From: Gammaproteobacteria bacterium UBA7310
GTDB taxonomy: Bacteria; Pseudomonadota; Gammaproteobacteria; Pseudomonadales; Ketobacteraceae
Length of the DNA: 64,000 bases
Assembly (NCBI GenBank): GCA_002471665.1
Contig: DKQK01000071.1
Location: 62,001 to 126,000 of the forward strand
Direction: 5' to 3'
Part shown: one piece after another, positions 16,754-24,326 of the stretch
How positions within the stretch are numbered: position 1 is the stretch's first letter
Layout of the letters: every line of letters starts with the position of its first letter
The notes under the pieces: model-generated
Database searches by the model: none
The model's input: only the letters and a program-made list of their open reading frames with translations
What the model was told of the DNA's origin: nothing
Program-made: the position numbers and the translations under genes

Positions 16754-17830
16754 ATGACCGCCATGACCCTGCTGGAAAAAGCCAAAACCACTTCCCTCAA
16801 CACTTTGCTTAACCTGCCACGCTTCGCCAAGCGCCGGATTGCCGGCAAACCAATCCGTGTGGATGGGCTGGAACTGGACCTGGACATGCAATTGCTGGTG
16901 AAACTTTCCAACCTGGAAAAGCCGATACGGCCATCGCGCCAGAACCCGCAGCAATTGCAGGCCAGCCGCCAGGCATTTAACGCCAGCACACGCATCGTTC
17001 AGGGCAAGCTTGTGCCCATGTCCACCCGCAACCTGCTGCTCGGGCAGGACAACCCCAGGCTCCCGGCCCGGCTTTACACACCCCATCAACAGGCCCCCAA
17101 CCAAGCCACAGACGCATTGCTGTTTTTTCTGCACGGCGGCGGCTGGGTACACGGCAATCTGGACACCCATGATAACCTGTGCCGTCACCTGGCCCAGATC
17201 ACCGGGGCCCGGGTTTTATCGGTGGAATACCAAAAGGCACCGGAGAATCCCTGGCCCACCGCCGTAAATGATGTGCTGCGCGCCTATGAGGATGCCATGC
17301 ACCGACTGCCGGAGCTGGGCCTGAACGACCCGGTGATTGCGGTGGCAGGGGACAGCGCCGGCGGCAAACTGGCGACCGTATTGGCGCGCAAACTGGCAGA
17401 CCGCGCTATCCGCCAACCGGCGGCCCAACTGCTGATCTACCCGTCAGCGGACAGCCCCAGGGAAGTGGGCTCCCGCACCCTGTTTGCGGATGGGTTTCTA
17501 CTGACAGACGAAGGCATTCGTATTTACAAAGACTGCTATATCCCCGCTGATCAGGATCAATGCCATCCGGACATCTCACCCCTCTATGCCGAGGATCTGC
17601 ACCAGCTACCCCCGGCCATCGTCGTAACGGCAGGCTTTGATCCGTTACGGGACGAAGGTCGCGACTACGCCCGAAAAATGCAACAGGCCGGTGTCGCCGT
17701 ACAATGGATTGAGTACCCCGGCCTGGTGCACGGCTTTGCCAATATTCTGTGCTCACAATCCGCGCGCGATGCGGTGAACGACATGGGCAGCGCACTGCGT
17801 GACCTGATGCGCTGCCACAGCGCGGGCTGA
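16754..17830 (+). CDS. alpha/beta hydrolase of the hormone-sensitive lipase (HSL) family
   Basis: A 358-aa protein with the HSL-family oxyanion motif HGGG at 127-130 and the nucleophile elbow GDSAGG at 199-204 (Ser201). DPLRDEGRDYA and the later His in YPGLVHGFAN complete the triad. The ~110-residue N-terminal cap is helical. It hydrolyses carboxyl esters, likely short to medium acyl chains, and could act on lipids given the wax ester synthase two genes upstream. No signal peptide. Two ATGs nine bases apart (16754, 16763) are possible starts. Confidence 0.85.
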   Translation: MTAMTLLEKAKTTSLNTLLNLPRFAKRRIAGKPIRVDGLELDLDMQLLVKLSNLEKPIRPSRQNPQQLQASRQAFNASTRIVQGKLVPMSTRNLLLGQDNPRLPARLYTPHQQAPNQATDALLFFLHGGGWVHGNLDTHDNLCRHLAQITGARVLSVEYQKAPENPWPTAVNDVLRAYEDAMHRLPELGLNDPVIAVAGDSAGGKLATVLARKLADRAIRQPAAQLLIYPSADSPREVGSRTLFADGFLLTDEGIRIYKDCYIPADQDQCHPDISPLYAEDLHQLPPAIVVTAGFDPLRDEGRDYARKMQQAGVAVQWIEYPGLVHGFANILCSQSARDAVNDMGSALRDLMRCHSAG

Positions 17831-17870
17831 ACAGAACCTGTCTATTTGGCTTGCCCCGGCAGGTTACCCT

Positions 17871-17890
17871 GATCCGGATTAATCCGGATC
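17871..17890. repeat. 20-bp perfect palindrome over the cydX stop codon
   Basis: GATCCGGATT is followed directly by its reverse complement, so the TAA of cydX sits at the dyad centre. There is no T-run, which argues against a classical terminator. Confidence 0.8.
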
Positions 17891-17989
17891 GGGCCGATCC
17901 AGGTCTTCATTCACTTCCAGCCACAGCACATTGATGATGCCGAATGCACAGGCCAGTAACACACCCAGTATCCAGGTGAAATACCACAT
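17879..17989 (-). CDS. cydX: cytochrome bd oxidase small subunit CydX
   Basis: A 36-residue protein beginning MWYFTWILGVLLACAFG, with one membrane helix and a short acidic tail. This is the canonical CydX pattern (MWYFxWILG...). CydX binds CydA and stabilises the haem b595/d site. It starts 11 bases after the cydB stop with GGAGCG upstream, as usual for the last gene of cydABX. It is below most gene-calling length limits and is easily missed. Confidence 0.92.
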   Translation of the reverse strand: MWYFTWILGVLLACAFGIINVLWLEVNEDLDRPDPD

Positions 17990-18000
17990 GGCTTCGCTCC

Positions 18001-19143
18001 CTAATATAATGAATGTCCGTGAGTACGAATCTGCTCTTCATCCAGGCGCCCCCACATTTTGTAATAGCTCCACAGGGTATACCCCAGCACCAGCGGCACA
18101 AACACGCAGGCCACCATCAGCATCACATTCAACGTCAATGCGCTGGAGGTGGCGTCCCACAGGGTGAGACTGTGATTGGGCGCAAGACTGGAGGGCATAA
18201 CAAAGGGAAACAGCGATACACCGGCGGTGGCGATAATACTGGCCACCGCCATGCTGCTGGTTAAAAAAGCCCAGCCTTCCTGCCGTTGCAAAGACAAAAA
18301 TGCGGTAACAAAGGGCATCACCAATCCCAACAGCGGAAACAGCGTCAACACAGGCCAATGCTGATAGTTTGCCAACCAGGCGCCCGCCTGAACCTGTACG
18401 GTTTTACCCAGCGGATCAATGGCGGCGTTGGTGTCCGGCAGCGCCACAATCAGCAGCCCCTCCATACCGGAAGCCACCCACACCCCGCACACACCGAACA
18501 GCAGGGCGGTAACGACCGCGGCTTTCACGGTGGCGCCATTGGCCCGATCACGCACCACCCCGTCGGTTTTCAATCCCAACCAAACACCGCCATGCATCAC
18601 CAGCATACTCAAACTCAGTAAACCCGCCAGCAGTGGAAACAGCGTCAGTAAGCCCCAAAGATTGCCCTCATAGCGGGGCCGCATCAGCTCATCAAAGGTG
18701 AAAGGCAAGCCCAGAAACAGGTTGCCGAAGGCCACACCAAAAATGAGCGGCGGCACAATGGAGCCAACGAACAACGCCCAATCCCAGTTTTTGCGCCAGC
18801 GCGCTGAATCCTGTTTCGAGCGGTAATCAAACCCAACCGGGCGTAAAAACAGGGCCATCAAGGTGATGATCAGGGCAGCGTACATACCAGAGAATGCACT
18901 GGCATAGACCAGCGGCCAGGCCGCAAACAACGCGCCCCCGGCGGTGACGAACCAAACCTGATTGCCTTCCCAATGGGGGCCAACCGTGTTGATAATAACC
19001 CGGCGCTGCTCATCATTCCTGCCCAAAAAAGGCAACAGCACACCCACGCCCATATCGAAGCCATCGGTGAGCGCAAAGCCAATCAACAGCACCCCCACCA
19101 GACCCCACCAGATCAACTTCAGGGTTTCGTAATCAGCAATCAT
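18001..19143 (-). CDS. cydB: cytochrome bd quinol oxidase subunit II
   Basis: A protein of 380 aa with the expected eight or more hydrophobic helices. The start, LKLIWWGLVGVLLIGFALTDGFDMGV, has the CydB-specific TDGFDMG motif; GPHWEGNQVW follows near residue 52. It forms the quinol oxidase core with CydA, reducing O2 to water with high affinity at the cytoplasmic membrane. Its ATG overlaps the cydA stop by four bases (ATGA), so translation is coupled. Length and motifs are normal. Confidence 0.96.
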   Translation of the reverse strand: MIADYETLKLIWWGLVGVLLIGFALTDGFDMGVGVLLPFLGRNDEQRRVIINTVGPHWEGNQVWFVTAGGALFAAWPLVYASAFSGMYAALIITLMALFLRPVGFDYRSKQDSARWRKNWDWALFVGSIVPPLIFGVAFGNLFLGLPFTFDELMRPRYEGNLWGLLTLFPLLAGLLSLSMLVMHGGVWLGLKTDGVVRDRANGATVKAAVVTALLFGVCGVWVASGMEGLLIVALPDTNAAIDPLGKTVQVQAGAWLANYQHWPVLTLFPLLGLVMPFVTAFLSLQRQEGWAFLTSSMAVASIIATAGVSLFPFVMPSSLAPNHSLTLWDATSSALTLNVMLMVACVFVPLVLGYTLWSYYKMWGRLDEEQIRTHGHSLY

Positions 19144-20708
19144 TGGGCTTCTCCTTCAAAGTGATAACGGCCGGTCCCGAGGCTGCTGGGCCCTTTGCGT
19201 ACAAAGTGCAGCATCAGGAACATCTCAACAATGAACAGCCCGATGTAGAACACCACGATGGCAATCAGGCTGCTCCAGACATCCGCTGCGGCAAGGTTAG
19301 AAGCAGAAAGATGCGTCGGCAGTATCTCGCCGATCGACCAGGGCTGACGACCGTACTCCGCTACAATCCAGCCGCATTCAGCCGCGATCCAGGGCAACGG
19401 AATGGAGTAGAACGCCATCCGTAACACCCATTTTTTTTCGCCGATGTGATGACGGGTGGATTCATAAAAGGCCAGCAGAAACACCACCAGCATAAAGAAC
19501 CCCGCCGCCACCATAATGCGGAAGCCAAAAAACAGCGGCCAGACTTTGGGAATACTGCGATCTACCGCCGCCTGAATAGCCGCGGCATCAGCGCTGACCA
19601 CATCGGGAACATCCTGCTTCAACAACAGTCCATATCCCAGATCGGCTTTTACTGCCTCAAACGCACTGCGGGTTGCATCACTCACGCCGCCGGCTTCCCT
19701 CTCTGCACGCAGTTCCTGCAACAGGCCATAGGCCACCATACCGTTACGGATACGCTGCTCATTGCGCGCTTTCAAGTCGTCAATCCCCAGCACCGGCTTA
19801 TCCACACTGCGGGTTGCCACCAGCCCCAACGCATAGGGAATACGCACGGCATAATGTGTGTACTGGGCTTCATCGTCGGGCCAACCGATCAGCGTGAAGG
19901 CAGCGGGCGGTTCATGGGTTTTCCATTCAGCTTCAATGGCAGCCAATTTAACCTGCTGCACGTCCCCCAGTTCATAACCGGACTCATCCCCCAACACAAT
20001 GACCGACAGGATGGAAGCCGTACCAAAGCTGGCGGCAATGGCAAAGGATCTGCGGGCAAAGGGAATGTCACGCCCTTTCAGCAGATACCAGCTGGAGATT
20101 CCCAACACAAACATCGCCCCGGTCACATAACCGGACGCCACCGTGTGCACAAACTTCACTTGTGCCACCGGGTTAAAAAACACGGCTCCCAACGACGTCA
20201 ATTCCATGCGCATGGTTTCATAATTAAACTCAGCACCCACCGGGTTCTGCATCCAGCCATTGGCGATCAATATCCACAGTGCCGACAAATTGGAGCCAAG
20301 CGCCACCAACCAGGTCACCGCCAGGTGCTGACGCTGACTGAGCCGCTCCCAGCCGAAAAAAAACAAGCCGATTAACGTGCTTTCCAGAAAGAATGCCATC
20401 AGCCCTTCAATGGCCAGGGGCACACCAAAGATGTCGCCCACATAGTGGGAGTAATAAGCCCAGTTGGTACCGAACTGGAATTCCATGGTCAGGCCCGTGG
20501 TTACACCCAACGCAAAATTGATCCCGAACAGTTTGCCCCAGAATCGGGTCATATCCCGGTAGACCTGTTTCTGGGTGAGCACATAAACCGATTCCATAAT
20601 GGCCAGAATGAACGACAGGCCGAGAGTCAACGGTACGAAAATAAAGTGGAACAGCGCAGTGAGGGCAAACTGCAACCGTGCCACTTCAACAGCAGACGCA
20701 TCAATCAT
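19140..20708 (-). CDS. cydA: cytochrome bd quinol oxidase subunit I (long Q-loop type)
   Basis: At 522 aa it has the E. coli-type long Q-loop (the region around ALGLVATRSVDKPVLG and its Glu/Arg-rich continuation). The N-terminus VEVARLQFALTALFHFIFVPLTLG carries the haem ligand His19 equivalent; later FGTNWAYYSHYVGDIFG, GESGYELGD-like DESGYELGDVQ and GRQPWSIG are conserved. The enzyme oxidises quinol and reduces O2 without pumping protons. Its ATG overlaps the cydP stop by eight bases. The long Q-loop suggests E. coli-like rather than CioA-like behaviour. Confidence 0.96.
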   Translation of the reverse strand: MIDASAVEVARLQFALTALFHFIFVPLTLGLSFILAIMESVYVLTQKQVYRDMTRFWGKLFGINFALGVTTGLTMEFQFGTNWAYYSHYVGDIFGVPLAIEGLMAFFLESTLIGLFFFGWERLSQRQHLAVTWLVALGSNLSALWILIANGWMQNPVGAEFNYETMRMELTSLGAVFFNPVAQVKFVHTVASGYVTGAMFVLGISSWYLLKGRDIPFARRSFAIAASFGTASILSVIVLGDESGYELGDVQQVKLAAIEAEWKTHEPPAAFTLIGWPDDEAQYTHYAVRIPYALGLVATRSVDKPVLGIDDLKARNEQRIRNGMVAYGLLQELRAEREAGGVSDATRSAFEAVKADLGYGLLLKQDVPDVVSADAAAIQAAVDRSIPKVWPLFFGFRIMVAAGFFMLVVFLLAFYESTRHHIGEKKWVLRMAFYSIPLPWIAAECGWIVAEYGRQPWSIGEILPTHLSASNLAAADVWSSLIAIVVFYIGLFIVEMFLMLHFVRKGPSSLGTGRYHFEGEAQ

Positions 20709-20880
20709 GGTTGCTCCTTAGCGGAGAGTCTTCCGCGGGCGATTCGAAGTACAGATCAACGGGCTGGTGTTGCTGCTCAAGGGAAGTGAAGAAGGTCATT
20801 TTCAAACCGATCATAACCACCAGCTTCACCAACAAAATCCAGGTGATGTGCGCACACAGAGACGATGCCGTTCGTTTCAC
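20701..20880 (-). CDS. cydP: CydP-like small membrane subunit of the bd oxidase operon
   Basis: A 59-aa protein, GTG start at 20880, chosen because a strong GGGGGGAGG lies five bases upstream. One TM helix is visible (CAHITWILLVKLVVMIGLKM), then FFTSL and a hydrophilic tail. CydP proteins, annotated as putative small subunits of cytochrome oxidase, are encoded directly before cydA in pseudomonads and relatives, as here. It overlaps cydA by eight bases. The position and TM pattern carry the call; the sequence family is short and divergent. Confidence 0.75.
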   Translation of the reverse strand: MKRTASSLCAHITWILLVKLVVMIGLKMTFFTSLEQQHQPVDLYFESPAEDSPLRSNHD

Positions 20881-20927
20881 AATACCTCCCCCCTCTCTGA
20901 CAGAAACAACAGTCCTGACGAGATCAT

Positions 20928-20943
20928 TGCATCGGACATGCCA
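20928..20943 (-). promoter_or_regulatory. predicted sigma-54 promoter of the cydPABX operon
   Basis: Read on the minus strand the site is TGGCATGTCCGATGCA. GG and GC are separated by exactly 10 bases, the invariant sigma-54 spacing, and TGGCA matches the -24 element; the -12 (ATGC for TTGC) is imperfect. Transcription would begin near 20918, about 38 bases before the cydP GTG. The divergent gene encodes a sigma-54 activator, which supports the call. Confidence 0.6.
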
Positions 20944-21047
20944 ACAAACAGAACTCAGAAAACTAATTCTATCCATCTGTTTTAATTGGTTTTTATGGCA
21001 ATCGATATAAAATTTGAATTGCGCTGACATAAGGCTTCTGCCATATT

Positions 21048-21066
21048 TGACAGACCATCACTGTCA
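21048..21066. promoter_or_regulatory. inverted repeat, candidate activator-binding site
   Basis: TGACAG, a 7-base spacer and CTGTCA form a perfect dyad. It lies about 105-120 bases upstream of the predicted sigma-54 promoter, where enhancer sites normally are, and 16 bases before the regulator's own ATG, so it could also set autoregulation. A further TGACAG occurs at 20898-20903. Confidence 0.5.
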
Positions 21067-21081
21067 TTTAAGGCAGGCAAC

Positions 21082-22386
21082 ATGCTCCACATCCAACCCA
21101 GCGCTCTGGTGACCCTGTTCGACAAACCCGCCATATTCATCGACAAGGGCTATCGGATCCTGGCCAGTAACAGGGCCTATGAACAACGCTACGGCACACC
21201 ACCGGCGGACAGCCGCTGCTATAACATTTCCCATAACTATGACAGCCCCTGTCACACACACGGCGAATCCTGCCCTCTGCAACAGGCCCAAAGCAGCAGC
21301 AAGCCGGCCCGCTGCCTGCACATTCACCAGCAACAGGATCACCGGCAATACTGCAACGTCCAGGTGTTGCCGGTTCCCGACAGCCAAGGCCACCACTTAG
21401 GCTACATTGAGATCATCAGCGAATCGGAATCCGCCAGCCCACTGGCCAGCAACAAAGCACTGGTGGGCGAATCCAACGCATTCCAGAGCATGATGGAAAG
21501 TGTTTATCGAGTGGCCCCCACCAACGTCAGCGTACTGCTGGAAGGGGAATCCGGTACCGGCAAAGAGCTGATTGCAAAAGCCATTCACGACGCCAGCAGC
21601 CGCGCGCTGGGCAAGTTTGTGGTACTGGAGTGCAGCGGCATCAACGAAAACCTGTTTGAAAGCGAGCTGTTTGGTTACCGCAAGGGGGCTTTCACCGGCG
21701 CCCGCAGCGACCGTGAAGGGCTGGCCGCCAGCGCCAGCGGTGGCACTCTGTTTCTGGATGAAGTGGGCGACATCCCCATCAATCTGCAGGTAAAACTATT
21801 ACGCCTGCTGGAAACCGGTTCCTTCCGCCCAATTGGGGCCACCGAAATGGAGCGCACGGACTTTCGCCTGATCTGCGCCAGCCACAAGAACCTCAAGGAA
21901 ATGGTGGAAGCAGGCACCTTCCGTGAAGACCTGTACTATCGATTGGCCACGTTCCCCATTCACCTGCCCCCGCTGCGGGAACGCAAGGATGACCTGCCCG
22001 CCCTGTGTGAAGCGCTGCTGGCCAAACCACCTGTGCCTGAGCACACCTATGTAAGCAACGCCGCCTTGCGGCAACTGGCCCGTTATCGCTTTCCCGGCAA
22101 CATCCGTGAGCTGCGCAATATTCTGATTCGCGCCTCCCTGCTGGCGGACGATCACGTGATTCAAACCAAGCACCTGCCCGCCGACATCACCGACCTGATT
22201 TCCGCCCATGACAAGAGCCATTTTGCCGAAAAAATCCACACTCTGGAGGAAATAGAGCTGCAGTACCTGCACCACGCACAGGAGGTGTTTCCCGGCAGCC
22301 CGGCTCAGCTGGCACAGCAACTCGGTGTCAGTGAGCGCACTCTTTATCGCAAACTGGCCAGGCTAAAGCAGGCGGAAACGGACTAA
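21082..22386 (+). CDS. sigma-54-dependent transcriptional activator with Cys-rich PAS domain
   Basis: Residues 1-120 form a PAS-like sensor with the cluster CYNISHNYDSPCHTHGESCPL region: Cys46, His51, Cys57, His58 and Cys64, which could bind metal or sense redox state. The AAA+ domain follows: Walker A GESGTGKE (155-162), the sigma-54 contact loop GAFTGA (202-207), Walker B GTLFLDEVGD (221-230). A Fis-type HTH (SERTLYRKLARL) ends the 434-aa protein. There is no receiver domain, so it is a one-component sensor. It is divergent from cydPABX, whose upstream region has a sigma-54-type promoter, so control of the bd oxidase is the natural inference. The signal is unknown. Confidence 0.88.
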   Translation: MLHIQPSALVTLFDKPAIFIDKGYRILASNRAYEQRYGTPPADSRCYNISHNYDSPCHTHGESCPLQQAQSSSKPARCLHIHQQQDHRQYCNVQVLPVPDSQGHHLGYIEIISESESASPLASNKALVGESNAFQSMMESVYRVAPTNVSVLLEGESGTGKELIAKAIHDASSRALGKFVVLECSGINENLFESELFGYRKGAFTGARSDREGLAASASGGTLFLDEVGDIPINLQVKLLRLLETGSFRPIGATEMERTDFRLICASHKNLKEMVEAGTFREDLYYRLATFPIHLPPLRERKDDLPALCEALLAKPPVPEHTYVSNAALRQLARYRFPGNIRELRNILIRASLLADDHVIQTKHLPADITDLISAHDKSHFAEKIHTLEEIELQYLHHAQEVFPGSPAQLAQQLGVSERTLYRKLARLKQAETD

Positions 22387-22395
22387 TTGCGTCCT

Positions 22396-22418
22396 TTTTC
22401 GCATTTTTAGTGCGAAAA
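22396..22418. terminator. hairpin after the sigma-54 activator gene
   Basis: TTTTCGCA (22396-22403) and TGCGAAAA (22411-22418) form a perfect 8-bp stem with a 7-base loop, ten bases after the stop codon. No long T-run follows, so termination would be modest. Confidence 0.4.
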
Positions 22419-22421
22419 GCG

Positions 22422-22449
22422 TTGACCGACGGGGTTTCCCACTTAACAT
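22422..22449 (+). promoter_or_regulatory. possible sigma-70 promoter for the thioesterase gene
   Basis: TTGACC (22422-22427) and TAACAT (22444-22449) are 16 bases apart, ending about 31 bases before the thioesterase ATG. Reasonable but unproven. Confidence 0.35.
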
Positions 22450-22480
22450 AGAGGACGATCAGATGTAGACGGAGCCCCCC

Positions 22481-23263
22481 ATGCAATTCACCAACCTTAT
22501 CAACAGCATTGAATCCCAGCCGGGTATGAGCACACTTAAAGACCCGGGGGACTGGCTCCAGGGCCGCGCCCTGTTCGGCGGATTGCAGACCATCGTCGCC
22601 CTCCATGCCATGCGCAGTCTGATTCCCGACACGGCTCTGCGGGCATTGCAAACCACTTTTGTTCAGCCTGCCCGCAGTCAGCAGGTGTTCGCAAAGGCAG
22701 CGGTAATCCGGGCCGGAAAGAATGTCACCCATGTGGAATCCAGGCTGCTGGACGAAGAAGACAACACCGTCGCCCTGGTGGTTGGCGTGTTTGGAAAGGC
22801 TCGGGAGTCCGAGCTGAACATCACTCTGCAACAGCAACCGGTGGCCAATCCCACACCCCGCCATTTCAGGCAGGTTCCCGGGGTGCCCGGTTTTACCAAG
22901 CACTTTGATGCCTGCTGGTTGCAGGGCAAACTGCCCTTTGGCGGCGACACCCTCACCAACCATGTGGTGCAGCTGGGTATGCCTGGTGAAACCCACTGTA
23001 CCGAGTACCATGTGGTGGCGCTGGCGGATTTCATCCCTCCGGTTGCCCTCAGCCACCTGCGCAAGCCCGTACCGGGCAGCTCCATGACCTGGATGCTGGA
23101 GTTCCTAAGCGACCGGTACCAGGGCCAACCATTAGACGATTGGCGAGTGGACGCCGAGCTGGTGGCCGCCGGCGAGGGTTATACCCACCAATCCGTCACC
23201 CTGTGGGGCCCGGACGGGTTACCGGTGGCCCTGAGCCGACAAAACATGGTGGTCTTTGGGTAA
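22481..23263 (+). CDS. TesB-like acyl-CoA thioesterase family protein
   Basis: A double-hotdog protein of 260 aa. RALFGGLQTIVALHAM near residue 30 is the substrate-side helix after the first hotdog, and the second half ends YTHQSVTLWGPDGLPVALSRQNMVVFG, the typical final strands of this thioesterase family. It probably hydrolyses acyl-CoA in the cytoplasm. The chain length preference cannot be read. It is a single-gene unit, between the bd regulator and the convergent methyltransferase. Length is normal and the frame is intact. Confidence 0.8.
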   Translation: MQFTNLINSIESQPGMSTLKDPGDWLQGRALFGGLQTIVALHAMRSLIPDTALRALQTTFVQPARSQQVFAKAAVIRAGKNVTHVESRLLDEEDNTVALVVGVFGKARESELNITLQQQPVANPTPRHFRQVPGVPGFTKHFDACWLQGKLPFGGDTLTNHVVQLGMPGETHCTEYHVVALADFIPPVALSHLRKPVPGSSMTWMLEFLSDRYQGQPLDDWRVDAELVAAGEGYTHQSVTLWGPDGLPVALSRQNMVVFG

Positions 23264-23315
23264 GGGGAGCGCGGCCTGGCGCGGGCAGCACAGGCCCTGT
23301 GGACGCTATTGACTC

Positions 23316-24233
23316 TCATGACTCGACGCTGGGAACACTTTTCAATGCATGCTCGAATTCGGAAATCACCCCATCACTGTTGCTGCATATGGCCAGCAGA
23401 TCCAGCGCGCATGCCATGTTCTCAGCGCTGTAATGGAAATCCTCCAGCCCATGCTGCTCGATAAAAACGCTCTGCGCTTCTGATTGTGACGCTTTAACGA
23501 TTGCAGCCGACTTCTTTTTCTTTCTGGAAAAAAGGTTTCGAGGCAGGATTTTCTTCCACCATGGGCGCGGCTTGCTCCCGCCACCAAGCTGTCTTTTTCT
23601 GGCCCTTTCCCGTGCCGTGGTAACCCTTTTCTTCTCCACCTCATAGGTGGATTCCGTGGCAAAAAGCCCCAGCACCCCGACATGGTCGAAATGCGCCTCC
23701 AACAGAGCCTTGAGCTGATCACTATCAAACTCACGCACATGGAACTTGTTCCAGGGTTTCATCCCAGGATCCAGCCTCAGCACCGAGTTTGGCGTGGTAA
23801 ACAGCACCGCGCCGGTGGGCGACAAAACCCGTTTCAGCTCATTCAGAAACACATCATGATCGACAATATGCTCGATAACCTGGCAACTGACAATCAAATC
23901 GAACCTGCCATCTTCGAATGGCAGGCTTTTTCCATCAATGCAGTGAAACTCGATTCCCTGATTGCCATACTTGCTCTTCGCCTGGGCAACTGCTCCATCG
24001 GAAACATCCACACCCACCACCTTGCGCGCAGAGCGTGAAAGGATTTCAGTGCCATACCCGGTATTACAGCCAAGATCCAGTACTTCTTTGTCCTGCGCCA
24101 GTACCGCTGCCTGGGTATAGGCAAATGAATGGATCAGGTGCAAAACATATTTTTCTCTGGATTCAAAATCTATCGGATCGATTAGATCATGCTTTTCAGC
24201 CTGCAGACCGATCATCTCTTCGTGCGTCAGCAT
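23316..24233 (-). CDS. class I SAM-dependent methyltransferase
   Basis: A protein of 305 aa with motif I VLDLGCNTGYG at 51-61, then VVGVDVSDGAV (acidic strand 2) and FDLIVSCQVIEHI (motif IV-like). This is a Methyltransf_11/23-type Rossmann domain. The C-terminal ~100 residues are a Lys/Arg-rich segment (RKKKKSAAIVK) and an acidic helical tail that belongs to no domain I recognise. EKYVLHLIHSFAYTQAAVLA at the start resembles methyltransferases of surface polysaccharide or lipid clusters, but no such genes adjoin it. The substrate is unknown. AGGTGGG precedes the ATG. Confidence 0.8.
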   Translation of the reverse strand: MLTHEEMIGLQAEKHDLIDPIDFESREKYVLHLIHSFAYTQAAVLAQDKEVLDLGCNTGYGTEILSRSARKVVGVDVSDGAVAQAKSKYGNQGIEFHCIDGKSLPFEDGRFDLIVSCQVIEHIVDHDVFLNELKRVLSPTGAVLFTTPNSVLRLDPGMKPWNKFHVREFDSDQLKALLEAHFDHVGVLGLFATESTYEVEKKRVTTARERARKRQLGGGSKPRPWWKKILPRNLFSRKKKKSAAIVKASQSEAQSVFIEQHGLEDFHYSAENMACALDLLAICSNSDGVISEFEHALKSVPSVES

Positions 24234-24257
24234 ATACCCACCTGTTCTCTGTGCCAG

Positions 24258-24290
24258 AAAAAAAGCCCTTCTTGTAACAAAAAGGGCTTT
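24258..24290 (-). terminator. rho-independent terminator of the pnt operon
   Basis: On the minus strand a 9-bp stem (AAAGCCCTT/AAGGGCTTT) closes an 11-base loop and is followed by seven T residues, 37 bases past the pntB stop. Confidence 0.85.
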
Positions 24291-24326
24291 GGTACTTCCA
24301 TTTAGTTGGACAGCTGATGAAAACCG

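Noticed and set aside
17871..17890. Terminator at the cydX stop palindrome
   Set aside because: A spacer-free palindrome with no T-run cannot form a normal hairpin loop terminator.
19446..20375. Plus-strand open frame antisense to cydA
   Set aside because: It is the shadow of a certain gene with no ribosome site or recognisable domain.
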